Assembly: GCF_018446385.1 (NCBI RefSeq)
Contig: NC_056000.1
Coordinates: 37,733,511-37,797,510 of the forward strand
DNA: 64,000 nucleotides
Reading direction: 5' to 3'
From: Zingiber officinale
Taxonomy: Eukaryota; Streptophyta; Magnoliopsida; Zingiberales; Zingiberaceae
A program made the position numbers and the translations under genes. Shown piece by piece: positions 10,524 through 20,786 of this stretch. The first letter of the stretch is position 1. Every line of letters starts with the position of its first letter. The notes beneath the pieces are model-generated. The model did not search any database and had not been told where the DNA came from. It was given only the letters and a program-made list of their open reading frames with translations.

Positions 10524-13500
10524 GATAATTTAATTAATAAAAAATTAAGTTTTAAAGATAAGACTTATCTAATAAATTCAACCAATCATATCAACTTAAA
10601 AGACAAAGAAAATATAAGGATAAAATTAAACATTATGATAAAATCAAAGCTAAATTTAACAGACTTAAAACTAAATGTTAAAGATAACATATTAAACAAA
10701 GATAATCTAGAAAATTTAAAATTAACAACTAATGAAAGGATAAAAGATAAACCTTTAAGAAAATATAATTCAAATAATTTAATTAATTCAAATTTAAAAA
10801 TTAATAAAAACTTAAACATTAACAATAATCTATTAAAGAAAGATAATTCAATTAACTTAATAAAATTAAAATTGAAATAAAATTTAAATATTAAATATAC
10901 TCTTTAAATAAAAATAATTTGATCAATTTAATTAATTCAAAATTAAAAACTTAAATTTAAATTATAAATTAAACATTAAATCTTAACTGAAACTAACTTC
11001 AATTATACAAAAATCTTAAAAGGAAAGTCAATAATTCAGGGGGAGGCTCCAGAATAGCTGACACCTCCAAAACTAACCTACCCGACAGGGTAATCCAAAC
11101 AAACCTACCCGACAGGGTAATTAGGACTAGTTAAAAAGGGACCGAGTTTAACTTGACCTACGGTACTGGTGAAGTTTTGGATGATAGTACGTTAGAGAAG
11201 CTTAATCTATCCATGTCTAGGAAGATATGGTTTCGACCTGGTGCATTTGGCTAAGTGGAACTAGCCGAAGCTATCCCTTACGGATCCTAACTAGTTAGAC
11301 CAAGGTTTTGTACTAAGTTCCGTGGATAAGACTATTTGGAAAACCTCGAAGGCATGATTACTCTAATGATGTCTAGGTGACTACCATAACCCAGAAGTTG
11401 ATCCGAAAATGCCTATTTGTTGAGCTCAAAGCTAAACCTGAATCTAACACAAAGTTAAACCAAAAACAATAATTGAATCTAATTCATCTCACAAAATCAT
11501 AGGATTCCCTGATTGAGAATTTAGATCGGGTGAGATGATTAAAGGATGAAATTAAAAATTTAAATCAAGTTAAATTAAACTAAATTTTGAATTAAATTAG
11601 ATTTAAAAATTTATTTTTTTAACTAAATTTATATCATTTTTTTATCTTAAAAAATTAACTTTAAAAATTAGTTTTAAACTTAAAAATAATGTTAAAAATT
11701 AAAGTTAAAAAAAAATTCATTTTTAACTTAAAAAAAATTAACTTTTAAAATTAATTTTAAACTTATAAATTATGTTAAAAATTAACGTTAAAAAAAATCA
11801 TTTTTAACTTAAAAATTTAACTTTAAATAAATCATTTTTAACTTAAAAAAATAATTTTAAACTTAAAAATTAAAGTTAAAAAAATCATTTTTAACTTAAA
11901 AATTAACTTTAAAAATTAGTTTAAAAATTATTTTAAAATTTTTAAAAATTATTTTAAATTTTTTTTAAAAATCATTTTAAAAACATTAAAAATTATTTCA
12001 AAAATTCTTTTAAAAAATTATTTTAAAAACTTCTAAAAATCATTTTAAAAATCATTTTAAAAAATTCTTTTAAAAAATTCTTTTAAAAACTTTTAAAAAT
12101 CATTTTAAAAATCCTTTTAAATATTCTTTTAAAATTATAATCATTTTGAAAATCCTTTTAAATATTCTTTTAAAATCATAATCATTTTAAAAAATCTTTT
12201 AAAAATCATTTTAAAAACTTTAAAAATTATTTTAAAAATTGGTTTAAATTCATTTTAAAAACTTTAAAAATTATTTTAAAAATTATTTTAAAAATCATTT
12301 TAAAAACTTTAAAAATTATTTTAAAAAATCTTTCAAAAATCATTTAAAAAATTCTTTTAAAAAATTATTTTAAAAAATCATTTAAAAATCATTTTAAAAA
12401 TTATTTTTAAAACTTTTAAAAATCATTTTAAAAATTATTTTTTTAAAAAACTTTTAAAAATCATTTTAAAAATTCTTTTAAAAAATTATTTTTAAAAAAA
12501 CTATTAAAAATCATTTTAAAAATTCTTTTAAAAACTTTTTAAAATCATTTATAAAAAAATATTTTAATTTGAAAAACATTTCAAGTAAACTTAAAGTTAA
12601 ATAAAATAAAATTAAATAATTAAATTCAAATTACATTAAAATATGTTTAACTAAACCTTAATGATGTGATTAACAAATAATTAAAATTTGATTAACTTAA
12701 GATTATAAACTTATTTAAATACTTAATAAGTGAATAATTGAAGTAAGAATTTCAAAAATTAACTTTAACTTACACTAAACAGTTAATTAATTCTTAACCT
12801 TAATTTAATTCAATAAATCTTAATTTTAACGTTAATCAAAATTTTAATTTCACTACAATTAAATCATAATTTATCATTATTAACGATTGATTCAAATTGA
12901 ACCTTAACTATGTTTAATAACTTTAATAAATTTAACTTCGAATTAATGTTAACTTTAAACTAAGTTAATCTTACTTTAAAGGAAGTAAATGAATAGTTAA
13001 AATTATATCTAGCACTTTCATTACTTTCATTAAATCAACTCAATCAATTAATACGAAATTTAAATTATTTTAATAAGTATTAAATTATTGAATCAAGTAA
13101 AATTTAATCGATAAATCATTGATAATGATTAATTATTATTGAATTAATAACAAGTTATCTTATTTAACCTTAAACTAAAATTTAAGGACCTGAATCTAAA
13201 ATTAATTAATTTTAGAATAATTGATTAATTAAACTTAAATAAACAATTATATCAAGTATATAGAGATACTTATATAAATAAAAAGGTGTTAAGACTTTGA
13301 ACATTAATATACCCAAACATTAGTGTTAACTTAAGGGAGAGTATCAAATTCAGGGGGAGAAATTAATTAAATATATATTTTTCCTTTATTAAAAATAACT
13401 TAATTTGTTTTTGAAAAATGTTGAAGAAGTGCTTCAAGTTCAAACCTAGTTTGAAAATTAAATACAAATTAATTTTGAAATTTGACTTGAAAATTTTACG

Positions 13501-14780
13501 TTTGCCTTTATAAAACTTATAATATTTTAAACTTGCAAAAAACTTCTTTTTGAAAATTTGATCAATTCTACAAAGCTTATATTTAAATTTTTTATACAAA
13601 ACTATTTTTCAAAATTATCTTACTAAAGTTGGATTTACTTAAAAAATTATGTCAGGTTCAGGGGGAGAATTAATTGATTTCATACTTATTTTTCCTTTAT
13701 TCTAAAATTAGTTTTGTGAAAATATTTTCTTAAAAATATTTTCAATGTGTTTGAAAAATCTAACTTATTTTTACAAATCTAATTTGGTAAACATATATTT
13801 GAAAACTAACTCTTATAAAAACTAGTTATTTTTAAAAGACTTAGATCTTAAAAAAAAAAAAATTTAACTTAGTTTAAAAAAAATTGAATTTGAAAATCAA
13901 ATTTTACAAACTTAGTCTTGAAAATTGGATCTAACTTAGTCTTGAAAATTAGATCTAACTTAGTTTTAAAAATTGACTTTGAAAATTAGATCTTACTTAG
14001 TTTTGAAAAGTTAATTTGAAAGTTGAACTCTACCAACTCAATTTTTAAAGAGTTATCTCTAAAAAACTATCTTTTATAAAACTAAGTTTTTACAAGATTT
14101 GGATCTTAAAAACTTTTTACTTAGTTTTAAAAGTTAAACTTGAACAGTGGGTCTAACTTAGAGTTAAAAATTGATCATTAGATTCAAAACTTAATTTGAT
14201 AATTAGATTTTTACTTAAACTTTGAAAAGTTAAAAGCTAAATTTTCTAAAATCAATTTTGAAAATTGGATTCAGCTTAAAGTTTTACTTAACTTTACTAT
14301 CAATCTGGATTTTTGCAAAATGAGTTTTATAAATTACTATTAACCTGGTTTCGAAAATCTTACTTTTATAAAATTATCTTTGTAACACTTGTTTGAAAAG
14401 TATGTTTCAAAACTTAGCTATTTTACAAAATTAGCTATAACTCTTTCTAACTTAGTCATTTTTCAAAAACTTAGCTATTTTGGAAAAGTTAAAAATTACT
14501 ATTTCTAAGTTATCTTTCTTAGCTATTTTGAAAAAGATAAGAGATACTCTTTAAAGCAAAATTTCTAACTCCCCTGAGTCGATCTGATTTGTGTTTGCAT
14601 TCTTTTTGCAATGTTTTTGTATTTATGTTTATTTGATCTATGTTTACATTTGATGAATGCCAAAGGGAGAGGGTTAGGTTGTTAAGTTAGCTAAAACAAA
14701 TTAAAAATAAAAACTAACTTAAAAACTTGTTAATGCTTGTTTTACTTGCATTTTACATTAACTTAACCAAATTATCATTC
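10524..14780. repeat. AT-rich, low-complexity interior of the Sirevirus-like element
   Basis: This stretch lacks any pol coding. Between about 11580 and 12560 it is a degenerate array on the theme TTAAAAATCATTTTAAAAA. A more complex island at 11030-11480 contains a short direct repeat (CCTACCCGACAGGGTAAT, twice at 11080-11122). From 13370 to 14560 a second motif family dominates (TTGAAAATTGGATCTAACTT and variants). Confidence 0.8.
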
Positions 14781-14798
14781 CATCAAAAAAGGGGCGAT
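14780..14798 (+). other. Polypurine tract before the 3' LTR, with upstream copies
   Basis: AAAAAAGGGGCGAT directly precedes the LTR start at 14799. Similar purine tracts with TTCAGGGGGAGA or TTCAGGGGGAGG occur near 11035-11045, 13348-13359 and 13656-13667. Multiple polypurine tracts are a recorded feature of the Sirevirus group. Confidence 0.8.
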
Positions 14799-15901
14799 TG
14801 TTGGTGCGGTTAGCACTAACGGTATAACCCAGGTCTTGATGAATGACAAAATAGGTTAAGTTAGTTTTGTTGTTGATCTAACACTCTGACCGAGTGTGCA
14901 GGAGAAGTCTAGACAGGTCGACGGGCTGACCGGATGTCTGGCACGAAGCCCAGCTAGGTCAACGGGTCGACTGGATAGCTGGCACGAAGTCCAAACGGGT
15001 AGATGGACTGACCGGACGTTTGGCACGAAGTCCAGCTAGGTCGACGGGCTGATCGGATAGCTGGCGCGAAGTCCAGACGGGTCGAAGGGCTGACCGGACG
15101 TCTGGCAGGTAAGTGAAGGTAAGTCACTGGAGGGGAGTGACTGTGAGGATGCGTTCCCGGGAAGGGAACTTAGACACCGATCCAACTTAGAACCATTTCG
15201 GAACTCTAAGTCGAGATCGTGACTAGACTCCAGTCTCGGAAAGACAGAATCTAAGTCATACTCTTTCTATTTTGAATTATGAATTGTGCTAATAATCTGT
15301 CTTGCAGGAGATATGAGTGCCTCGGACTAACGTTTTTCTTGCAGGAAGGAATCTGTTCGAAAACAAGGTCCGGGCGCCCGGGAGGTACCCAGGCGCCCGG
15401 GAGGTACCCGGGCGCCCTGAGGCGGAATTTTATCCCCAACGTCGTTGTGCCACGTGGAGTTCATTGGTTAGCTCGGCTACATCATGGTCGAGGCGCCCTG
15501 AAGGTTCCAGGCGCCCCGAACCTCCTATATAAGGAGGATCAAGGCTGAAGCTCCAACAACAACTCAGAACTCAAGATCTTCTTTTCTGTGCTCCTACGAT
15601 GCTGCGAAAGCTCTCCAACGACGCACTTTTCCTTTCAGTTCTTGTATTTTGTCAATATATTTTTCATTTATTAGCACTCCTGTACTTAGTTTGTAATACT
15701 TATCGAATTGTTAGTAAATTTCCCATCGAAAGCACTCTTGTGTGCGGGCCTTGGAATAGGAGTTGCCAAAGACTCCGAACTAAGTAAATCGACATGTCTT
15801 CTTTGGTTTGCTTTTTATTTTCCATTGTGTGTACTCGCTTTCGATTTTTTTTCGCTATTCCCCCCCCCCCCCCCCCCTCTAGCGAAATGAACGATCCAAC
15901 A
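14799..15901 (+). repeat. 3' LTR of the Sirevirus-like element
   Basis: It begins TGTTGGTGCGGTTAGC and ends CCAACA (1,103 bp). It holds the hairpin array at 14876-15105, two GGGCGCCCGGGAGGTACC-like units at 15370-15415 (one in the 5' LTR), a TATATAAGGAGG box near 15525 and a long pure C-run at about 15861-15877. The C-run and the extra unit explain most of the length difference from the 5' LTR. Confidence 0.92.
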
Positions 15902-16017
15902 ATTGCTTCCGTCCAGAAATTTTTTGCTAGCCCTGCATTCAGTCTGAGACATCTTACCTTATCAATGATTGTCCTGTTCAACCTTTTTGCTACCCCATTC
16001 TATTAAGGTGTCCTACG
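15902..16017 (-). pseudogene. Copia element B integrase segment between two insertions
   Basis: It continues the integrase reading of 8184-8438 on the minus strand after the Sirevirus-like insertion, and is homologous to 1262-1371 of copy A. It ends at the TRIM B target duplication CTACG (16013-16017). Confidence 0.85.
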
Positions 16018-16865
16018 TGTTGTGCCCAAAAGGGTGCCCACATATCTCCACAATGACATGATATTATCCACTTTGGGCTTAGGCCCTCATGGCTTTGCTC
16101 TTGGGTTTTCTCCAAAAGGTCTAATATCAATGGAGATATCTTACATCCTTTTTACCCCATGATCTTTTCCAAATTTTTCCAATGTAGGACTTTGATTGAA
16201 CCCCAACAATCCTCCACTCAAACGAAGGACCACAATTACTCTAATAGTTCGAACCTTCCTGTGAGCATTCAGTCACCTTGACCTGTTCCGAGCCTCCCCG
16301 CAAGCAGCTAGATCCAGTCAATTTTGACCTGCTTCAGGCCTATCCACGAGCATCCGGTCATCCTGACCTAATTTGGGCCTCCCTGTGAGCATCCGGTAAC
16401 CCTGACCTACTTGCCTCCCCGCAAGTATTTAACCACCCTGACCTACTCCAGGCCTCCCCGCAAACATCTAGTCACCTTGACCTATTCCGGGTTCCCCGCA
16501 AACATTCGGTTACCTTGACCTACTTTGAGTCTCTTCGCGAGCATTCAGTCACCCTAACCTGCTATGGGCCTCCTCGCAAGCATCCAATCACCCTGACCTA
16601 CTTCGGACCCATCCTCAACTTCATTCAAGGTCACCCCACATTGCATCTGGTCTAGACCATAACTCTGATACCATTTGTTGTGCCCAAAAGGATATCCACA
16701 CATCTCCACAATGGCATGATATTATTCACTTTGGGCCTATGCCCTCATGGTTTTGCTCTTGAGTTCTCTCCAAAAGGTCTCATGCTAATGGAGATATCAT
16801 ACATCCTTTTAACTCCATGATCTTTCCTAAATCTTTCCAATGTGGACTTTGATTGACCCCCAACA
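16018..16865 (-). mobile_element. TRIM element B, complete, with target duplication CTACG
   Basis: This is the best-preserved TRIM here. Its LTRs (16018-16208, 191 bp; 16676-16865, 190 bp) flank 467 bp. The target duplication CTACG is at 16013-16017 and 16866-16870. In minus orientation the PBS TGGTATCAGAGTT (complement at 16661-16673) follows the LTR end CACAACA by two bases, and a purine tract lies at 16209-16225. The interior is the same irregular 40-bp tandem array as in TRIM A. There is no coding capacity. Total length of 848 bp, LTR size and an initiator-tRNA PBS meet the usual definition of a terminal-repeat retrotransposon in miniature. Confidence 0.93.
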
Positions 16866-17857
16866 CTACGAACCAAGAAATGCCTCATTATCCCATGTTG
16901 TTTATAAAATTCCTAAAAGTTTGAATCTATGTACTTAGTCCCATTGTCTGACTTAAGGCATTTGATCTTCCTTCCGGTTTGGTTCTCCACTTTAGTTTTT
17001 CATAATTTAAGTTTTGTAAAAGTTTCTGACTTGTGACGTATAAAATATACCCAGACCATTTGTGAGTAATTATCAGTAAAAGTCACAAAATATAAGTGTC
17101 CTCCAAGTGATGCTACATTGGCTAGTCCCTAGAGATCCATATGTACGTAGTCCAGAATCTCCTCCGTCTTGTTTGTTGCCATCTTGAATTGCACTTTCCT
17201 CTGTTTCCCAAGAACATAAAATTTGCAGAATTCAAGCTTGCACGTATTGATACCCTTCAACAAATCTTTTATTTGAAGTTCTAGCATTCCATGTTTACCC
17301 ATGTGCCTAGTGAGATCAATTTCTTCCTTAGCTTTGGTATATGTCTAATATCATATAGGGTTCTGATCACACCATCAAACATTTTGATTTTGACGTTCCC
17401 TATGCCGATAATTATACATGATGCATCATTTCCCATTAACACTGAACCAGAATCCACTACCCTATGGTGTCAAACCACTCCTTGTTTGTAGTTATGTTAT
17501 ATGAATATATAGAGTCTAAGATCCATGCATCCGTCAGCTGCTCTGAACTCAAGATAACTGATAACATATCTCTATCACCTTTCTCTAAATTTTATTTTTT
17601 AACTATATTTGCAGACTTTGTCGAACTAGCTTTGTTCTCTGTTTCTTTATCTCTGGATAATCTCTCTTCATATGACCTTTGCCTCCACATTTATAGCATG
17701 TGATCACCGTCTTCCTTCTTGACTTAGAACGAGTCTTGTTGTCGTTACCTGATTCATGTCGAGATTTGCTCCTACCACGCTCTTGGTTACTATTTACCAC
17801 AAGTTCTTCTCCGTGAGAAACTTCATCGCTTGTTTTATTTCTTTAGTGAAAACCTAA
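16866..17857 (-). pseudogene. Copia element B: integrase N-part, protease region and gag zinc knuckle
   Basis: Minus-strand reading beyond the TRIM shows the integrase core (YSQMVWVYFIRHKSETF near 17040-17075), the pre-integrase segment (17150-17290) and a decayed protease stretch. It then reaches the gag end at 17603-17800 with basic residues (RGRSKSRHESGN) and a zinc knuckle CYKCGGKGHMKRDY, in which the final cysteine of CX2CX4HX4C has become tyrosine. Several stops interrupt the frame. It is broken at about 17858 by a solo LTR. Confidence 0.83.
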
Positions 17858-18723
17858 CAATGTGTAGGTCCCTTGGCGGCCAGCTAAAAGGGGATCAATA
17901 ACCTGAAATAAAAATAAAACCTTTCTCATCTTTTCAAGCTAAATTAAGAAACACTTGAAAAAAAAGAAACTAATTAAAGAAAGAAAAAGATAGATCATTA
18001 CTTGGTTACAACCTAGGAAGTTGTTAATTTAAGGCAAGTAAAGCTCACTAAATGTCTCCTTCAGATGGAAAAACCTCTTACAGCAGTTGAAGCACTCAAT
18101 TACAAAGCTAAATAGAAAGAGAACTGATTATAAGTGTTGTTCAATATTTCCTAGGTCAAGTGTCTTTTTATAGCCCTTGGAAAATTTTATCCGAGGTGGA
18201 AAGTTCCTCCAGTAAGACAAATGAAGATAAGATTTTATCTTCGCTAACGGTTAATTTTGCCTAGTCTAATGTGCCTTCAATCCTTTGAAAGCGCTTTCCA
18301 TGGGTGGTTGAAGGCGTCTTCCCACAGAAAGGCGTGGAGGCACCTCCAACCACATTGAGGGTGCCTCCAGCAACTCCATAGCTCCCCGTTGGCTCTTTCG
18401 CTGCGCCGATCGCCTAGGTGATTTCGTCCATCTGGAATTGGGCTCATCCGGACCATCTTTCGACCTTCTCCTCGAGCAAGCTTTCACTCCGGCTTCTCGT
18501 CCCTTGAAAATGCCACGCATTCCCTTCTCATCCGCCAGCTTACTCTTTCGCAGCACCTCGTCCGTAGGACTCACCGAGCCCATCGACTCTCCCGTGCTGT
18601 CCTTCTCGATAGCTGCGTCTTTCGCTCGACTTCCTGTGCTCCTAAGTTCCTATACACTTAGACACAGGACATCAAAATATAATAGGAGCTAACCCGACTT
18701 GGTTGATCACATTAAACTACCAC
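17858..18723 (-). repeat. Diverged solo LTR of the gag-only Sirevirus-like family
   Basis: The segment resembles the LTRs at 33131-34042 and 36189-36999 in the same order: GGTTACAACC-AGGAAGTTGTTAAT, a region with GGCG-type repeats (18290-18370), the CTTTCGCTGC/CTCGAGCAAGC block, and the end with TTGGTTGATCACATTAAA. The copia gag reads on at both sides, so only an LTR is inserted. The ends are eroded and the boundaries are approximate. Confidence 0.7.
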
Positions 18724-19071
18724 TGGATACTTACACAATACACCTGTGATCTCCTCTAATTTAAGAGTTTCCTTACCTCACATCAAAGTAGCAATTAAAT
18801 TTTCATATATAGGAGATGAAGGTAAAGAATTCAACAACATAACGTATTATCTTCTTCTTCGATCTTCACATCAACCCGCTTCAGATTGCTCACAATCTGG
18901 TTGAATACATTGATGTGCTCGCTCAAATCGGTTCCTTCTGTCATCTTTAACCCAAATAATCACCATGTCTTGTTACACCAACAAGTCTTTGACCCTTCTT
19001 TGCCATATTCCGAAGTTCCCGGTTCTGTCAAACTTCACTATATCAAATTTCACAGAAGTTATCCTCGACAT
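18724..19071 (-). pseudogene. Copia element B gag N-terminus
   Basis: From ATG (complement of 19069-19071) the minus strand reads MSRITSVKFDIVKFDRTGNF and then GIWQRRVKDLLV, one stop, QDMV. Further on comes HINVFNQIVSNLKRVDVKIE, the UBN2-type gag of Tork/Ale-like copia elements. At least two stops are present. The frame continues to about 18724, where the solo LTR interrupts it. Confidence 0.85.
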
Positions 19072-19111
19072 GTTGAAGAAATATGCAAAAACTTGTAACT
19101 CTGATATTAAT

Positions 19112-19301
19112 TATTGTACCCAAAGGATGTTCACATATCTCCACAATAGCATGATATTGTCCACTTTAAACTTAGGTCATCATGACTTTGCTCTTGGGTT
19201 CTACTTAAAAAACCTCATACTAATGAAGATATCATATATGCTTTTAAACTTATAATCTTTCCCAAATCTTTTCAATGTGAAATTTTGATTAAATCTAAAC
19301 A
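19112..19301 (-). repeat. TRIM-type LTR adjoining the copia B gag
   Basis: This 190-bp sequence matches the TRIM LTRs (ATATCTCCACAAT, CATGATATTGTCCACTTT, TGACTTTGCTCTTGGGTTCT), with mutated ends. Immediately inside it on the minus strand is a degenerate PBS (AATATCAGAGTTACAAG, complement about 19093-19110), then the copia gag start. It therefore occupies the position of the 5' LTR of element B, although the probable 3' LTR of element B at 6128-6287 is unlike it. Confidence 0.75.
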
Positions 19302-20786
19302 AAAATATAGATATATATCGATAATTCTCTTGACTCACTATATGTGTTTGTTGTTTGTTATTTGTTGTTTGTTGTTTGTTGGGAAGATGTATGGAGAAAT
19401 GAACCTTAAATATAAAGAGCTAGATAATTTCACTTTACTTAAATTAGTTATTACAGTTCATTATCTTTATTATTTATATAGAACTAGATAATTTTACTCT
19501 ATAGGTTGACATAATTGATAACTATATGAGTAATTTTTTTATAAGTTTTTGGATTACTTTTTAATGAATGCAAAATATCTCGTTGGATATCTGACTTTTT
19601 CATATAAAAAGTCATTATATGATACTATAAAATGTCCCTCATTATGAGTGTTACTACTTTTTACTCCATTAGAACTAGATAATTTATCTAAATAAATCAC
19701 CTTATTCCAATTTGATAATTCTATTTTAAGTATAATTTCACTATTTACTAAACTTTATTAACCTATATCTTAAGAAAGTTGGGCATATCTATTTTAGGTT
19801 GATTAAGTTATTATCCAAATTAATTTATATATATCGGCAAAATTAGTCTTACCTTGATCTCGATAGACCAAGATTGAGTCTAGTGCAATTTCAAAAGAAA
19901 AATTAAGATGATGTATTATTTCGATATTTTTGACATCCTTTTGAGATAATATAAATAATTTTTTTTTTAATTTTTGTCAAATTATAAATAAAAAATATTC
20001 TTATTGCAATTAATTTTTTTCTTCATTTTATACTATAAAATATTTTAAGTTTTTTACATTTGAATATCATTTTAAAATACTTAACAATTTATCATTTTAA
20101 ATTTATATCGTGAAAAAGGACACTCTTTTATAAAATTTATTAAAGTTTTGTAGAATACTCTTTTGATATTTTTTAAAAGATGGGCACATTTTTTTAACAA
20201 TATTTTTTTAAAAAAAATTAAAAAGTCAGCCTTTTCTTTTCTAATATCCCAAGAGTGACGCATCCCGTCAGTATAAGTATTTAACTCTCCTATAATACTT
20301 GTTTATTATTATATCACGTCTGTATTTTCCATCTAAATCTTAAATCTGTTGAAAATATCATAACAATTAAAAAATTACAACAGTTACATAGGTTAATAAC
20401 TATAATTTTATAATTATTACTATAAATTTTAAATGAATAGGTCAAATTCACATTTCCGATCCATATATACTCTAAAAGATCAATTTCCGATCCATATATA
20501 CTCTATAAAAACAACCCTTCCTACTCCCTAGGAAATTGGATAGTCACTGATTATGTAATTTATATAATCTGGACACCCGTGAGGAGACTTGTGATCACCT
20601 TTTTAGAAAGTGTTAACAATGCAGGTCCAAAATGAAATTTGCAGTCGTTGATAAATAAAAAGTAAACCCCGGTACTTTATTCTTCGCCATCGGGCATTTC
20701 TTCGCGTCTCTCCGATTTTCACGCCAACCGCTGCTCATCAGAGACGCAAAGTTCGACGATCGGATTCGGAACCCTAACCTGCCACA
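19302..20786. other. Upstream intergenic region of the pyruvate kinase gene
   Basis: AT-rich, without genes. It has a short TTTGTTG repeat (19345-19382) and a 29-bp direct repeat containing TTTCCGATCCATATATACTC (20450-20505). The stretch CTCTATAAAAAC near 20499-20511 is a possible TATA region. The GC content rises from about 20640 to the ATG at 20787, consistent with a 5' untranslated leader. Confidence 0.5.

Larger units (their letters stand above)
8439..15901 (+). mobile_element. Complete non-autonomous Sirevirus-like LTR retrotransposon (no pol)
   Basis: Two similar LTRs (8439-9514 and 14799-15901, both TGTTGGTGC...CCAACA) enclose 5.3 kb. The target duplication ATTGC is present on both sides (8434-8438 and 15902-15906), so the element is complete. 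The PBS is at 9517 and a polypurine tract (AAAAAAGGGGCGAT) lies directly before the 3' LTR. Several further GGGGGAG tracts occur upstream, a trait described for Sireviruses. The only coding trace is a decayed gag start. No protease, integrase, RT or RNase H is visible. Most of the interior is extremely AT-rich and repetitive, so the element must have depended on enzymes supplied by relatives. Confidence 0.9.

Noticed and set aside
11580..12560. Regularly recurring TTAAAAATCATTTTAAAAA pattern that might suggest an array with spacers
   Set aside because: The units are degenerate and of uneven spacing with no unique spacers, and the DNA is eukaryotic retrotransposon interior, so it is low-complexity expansion and not a CRISPR array.
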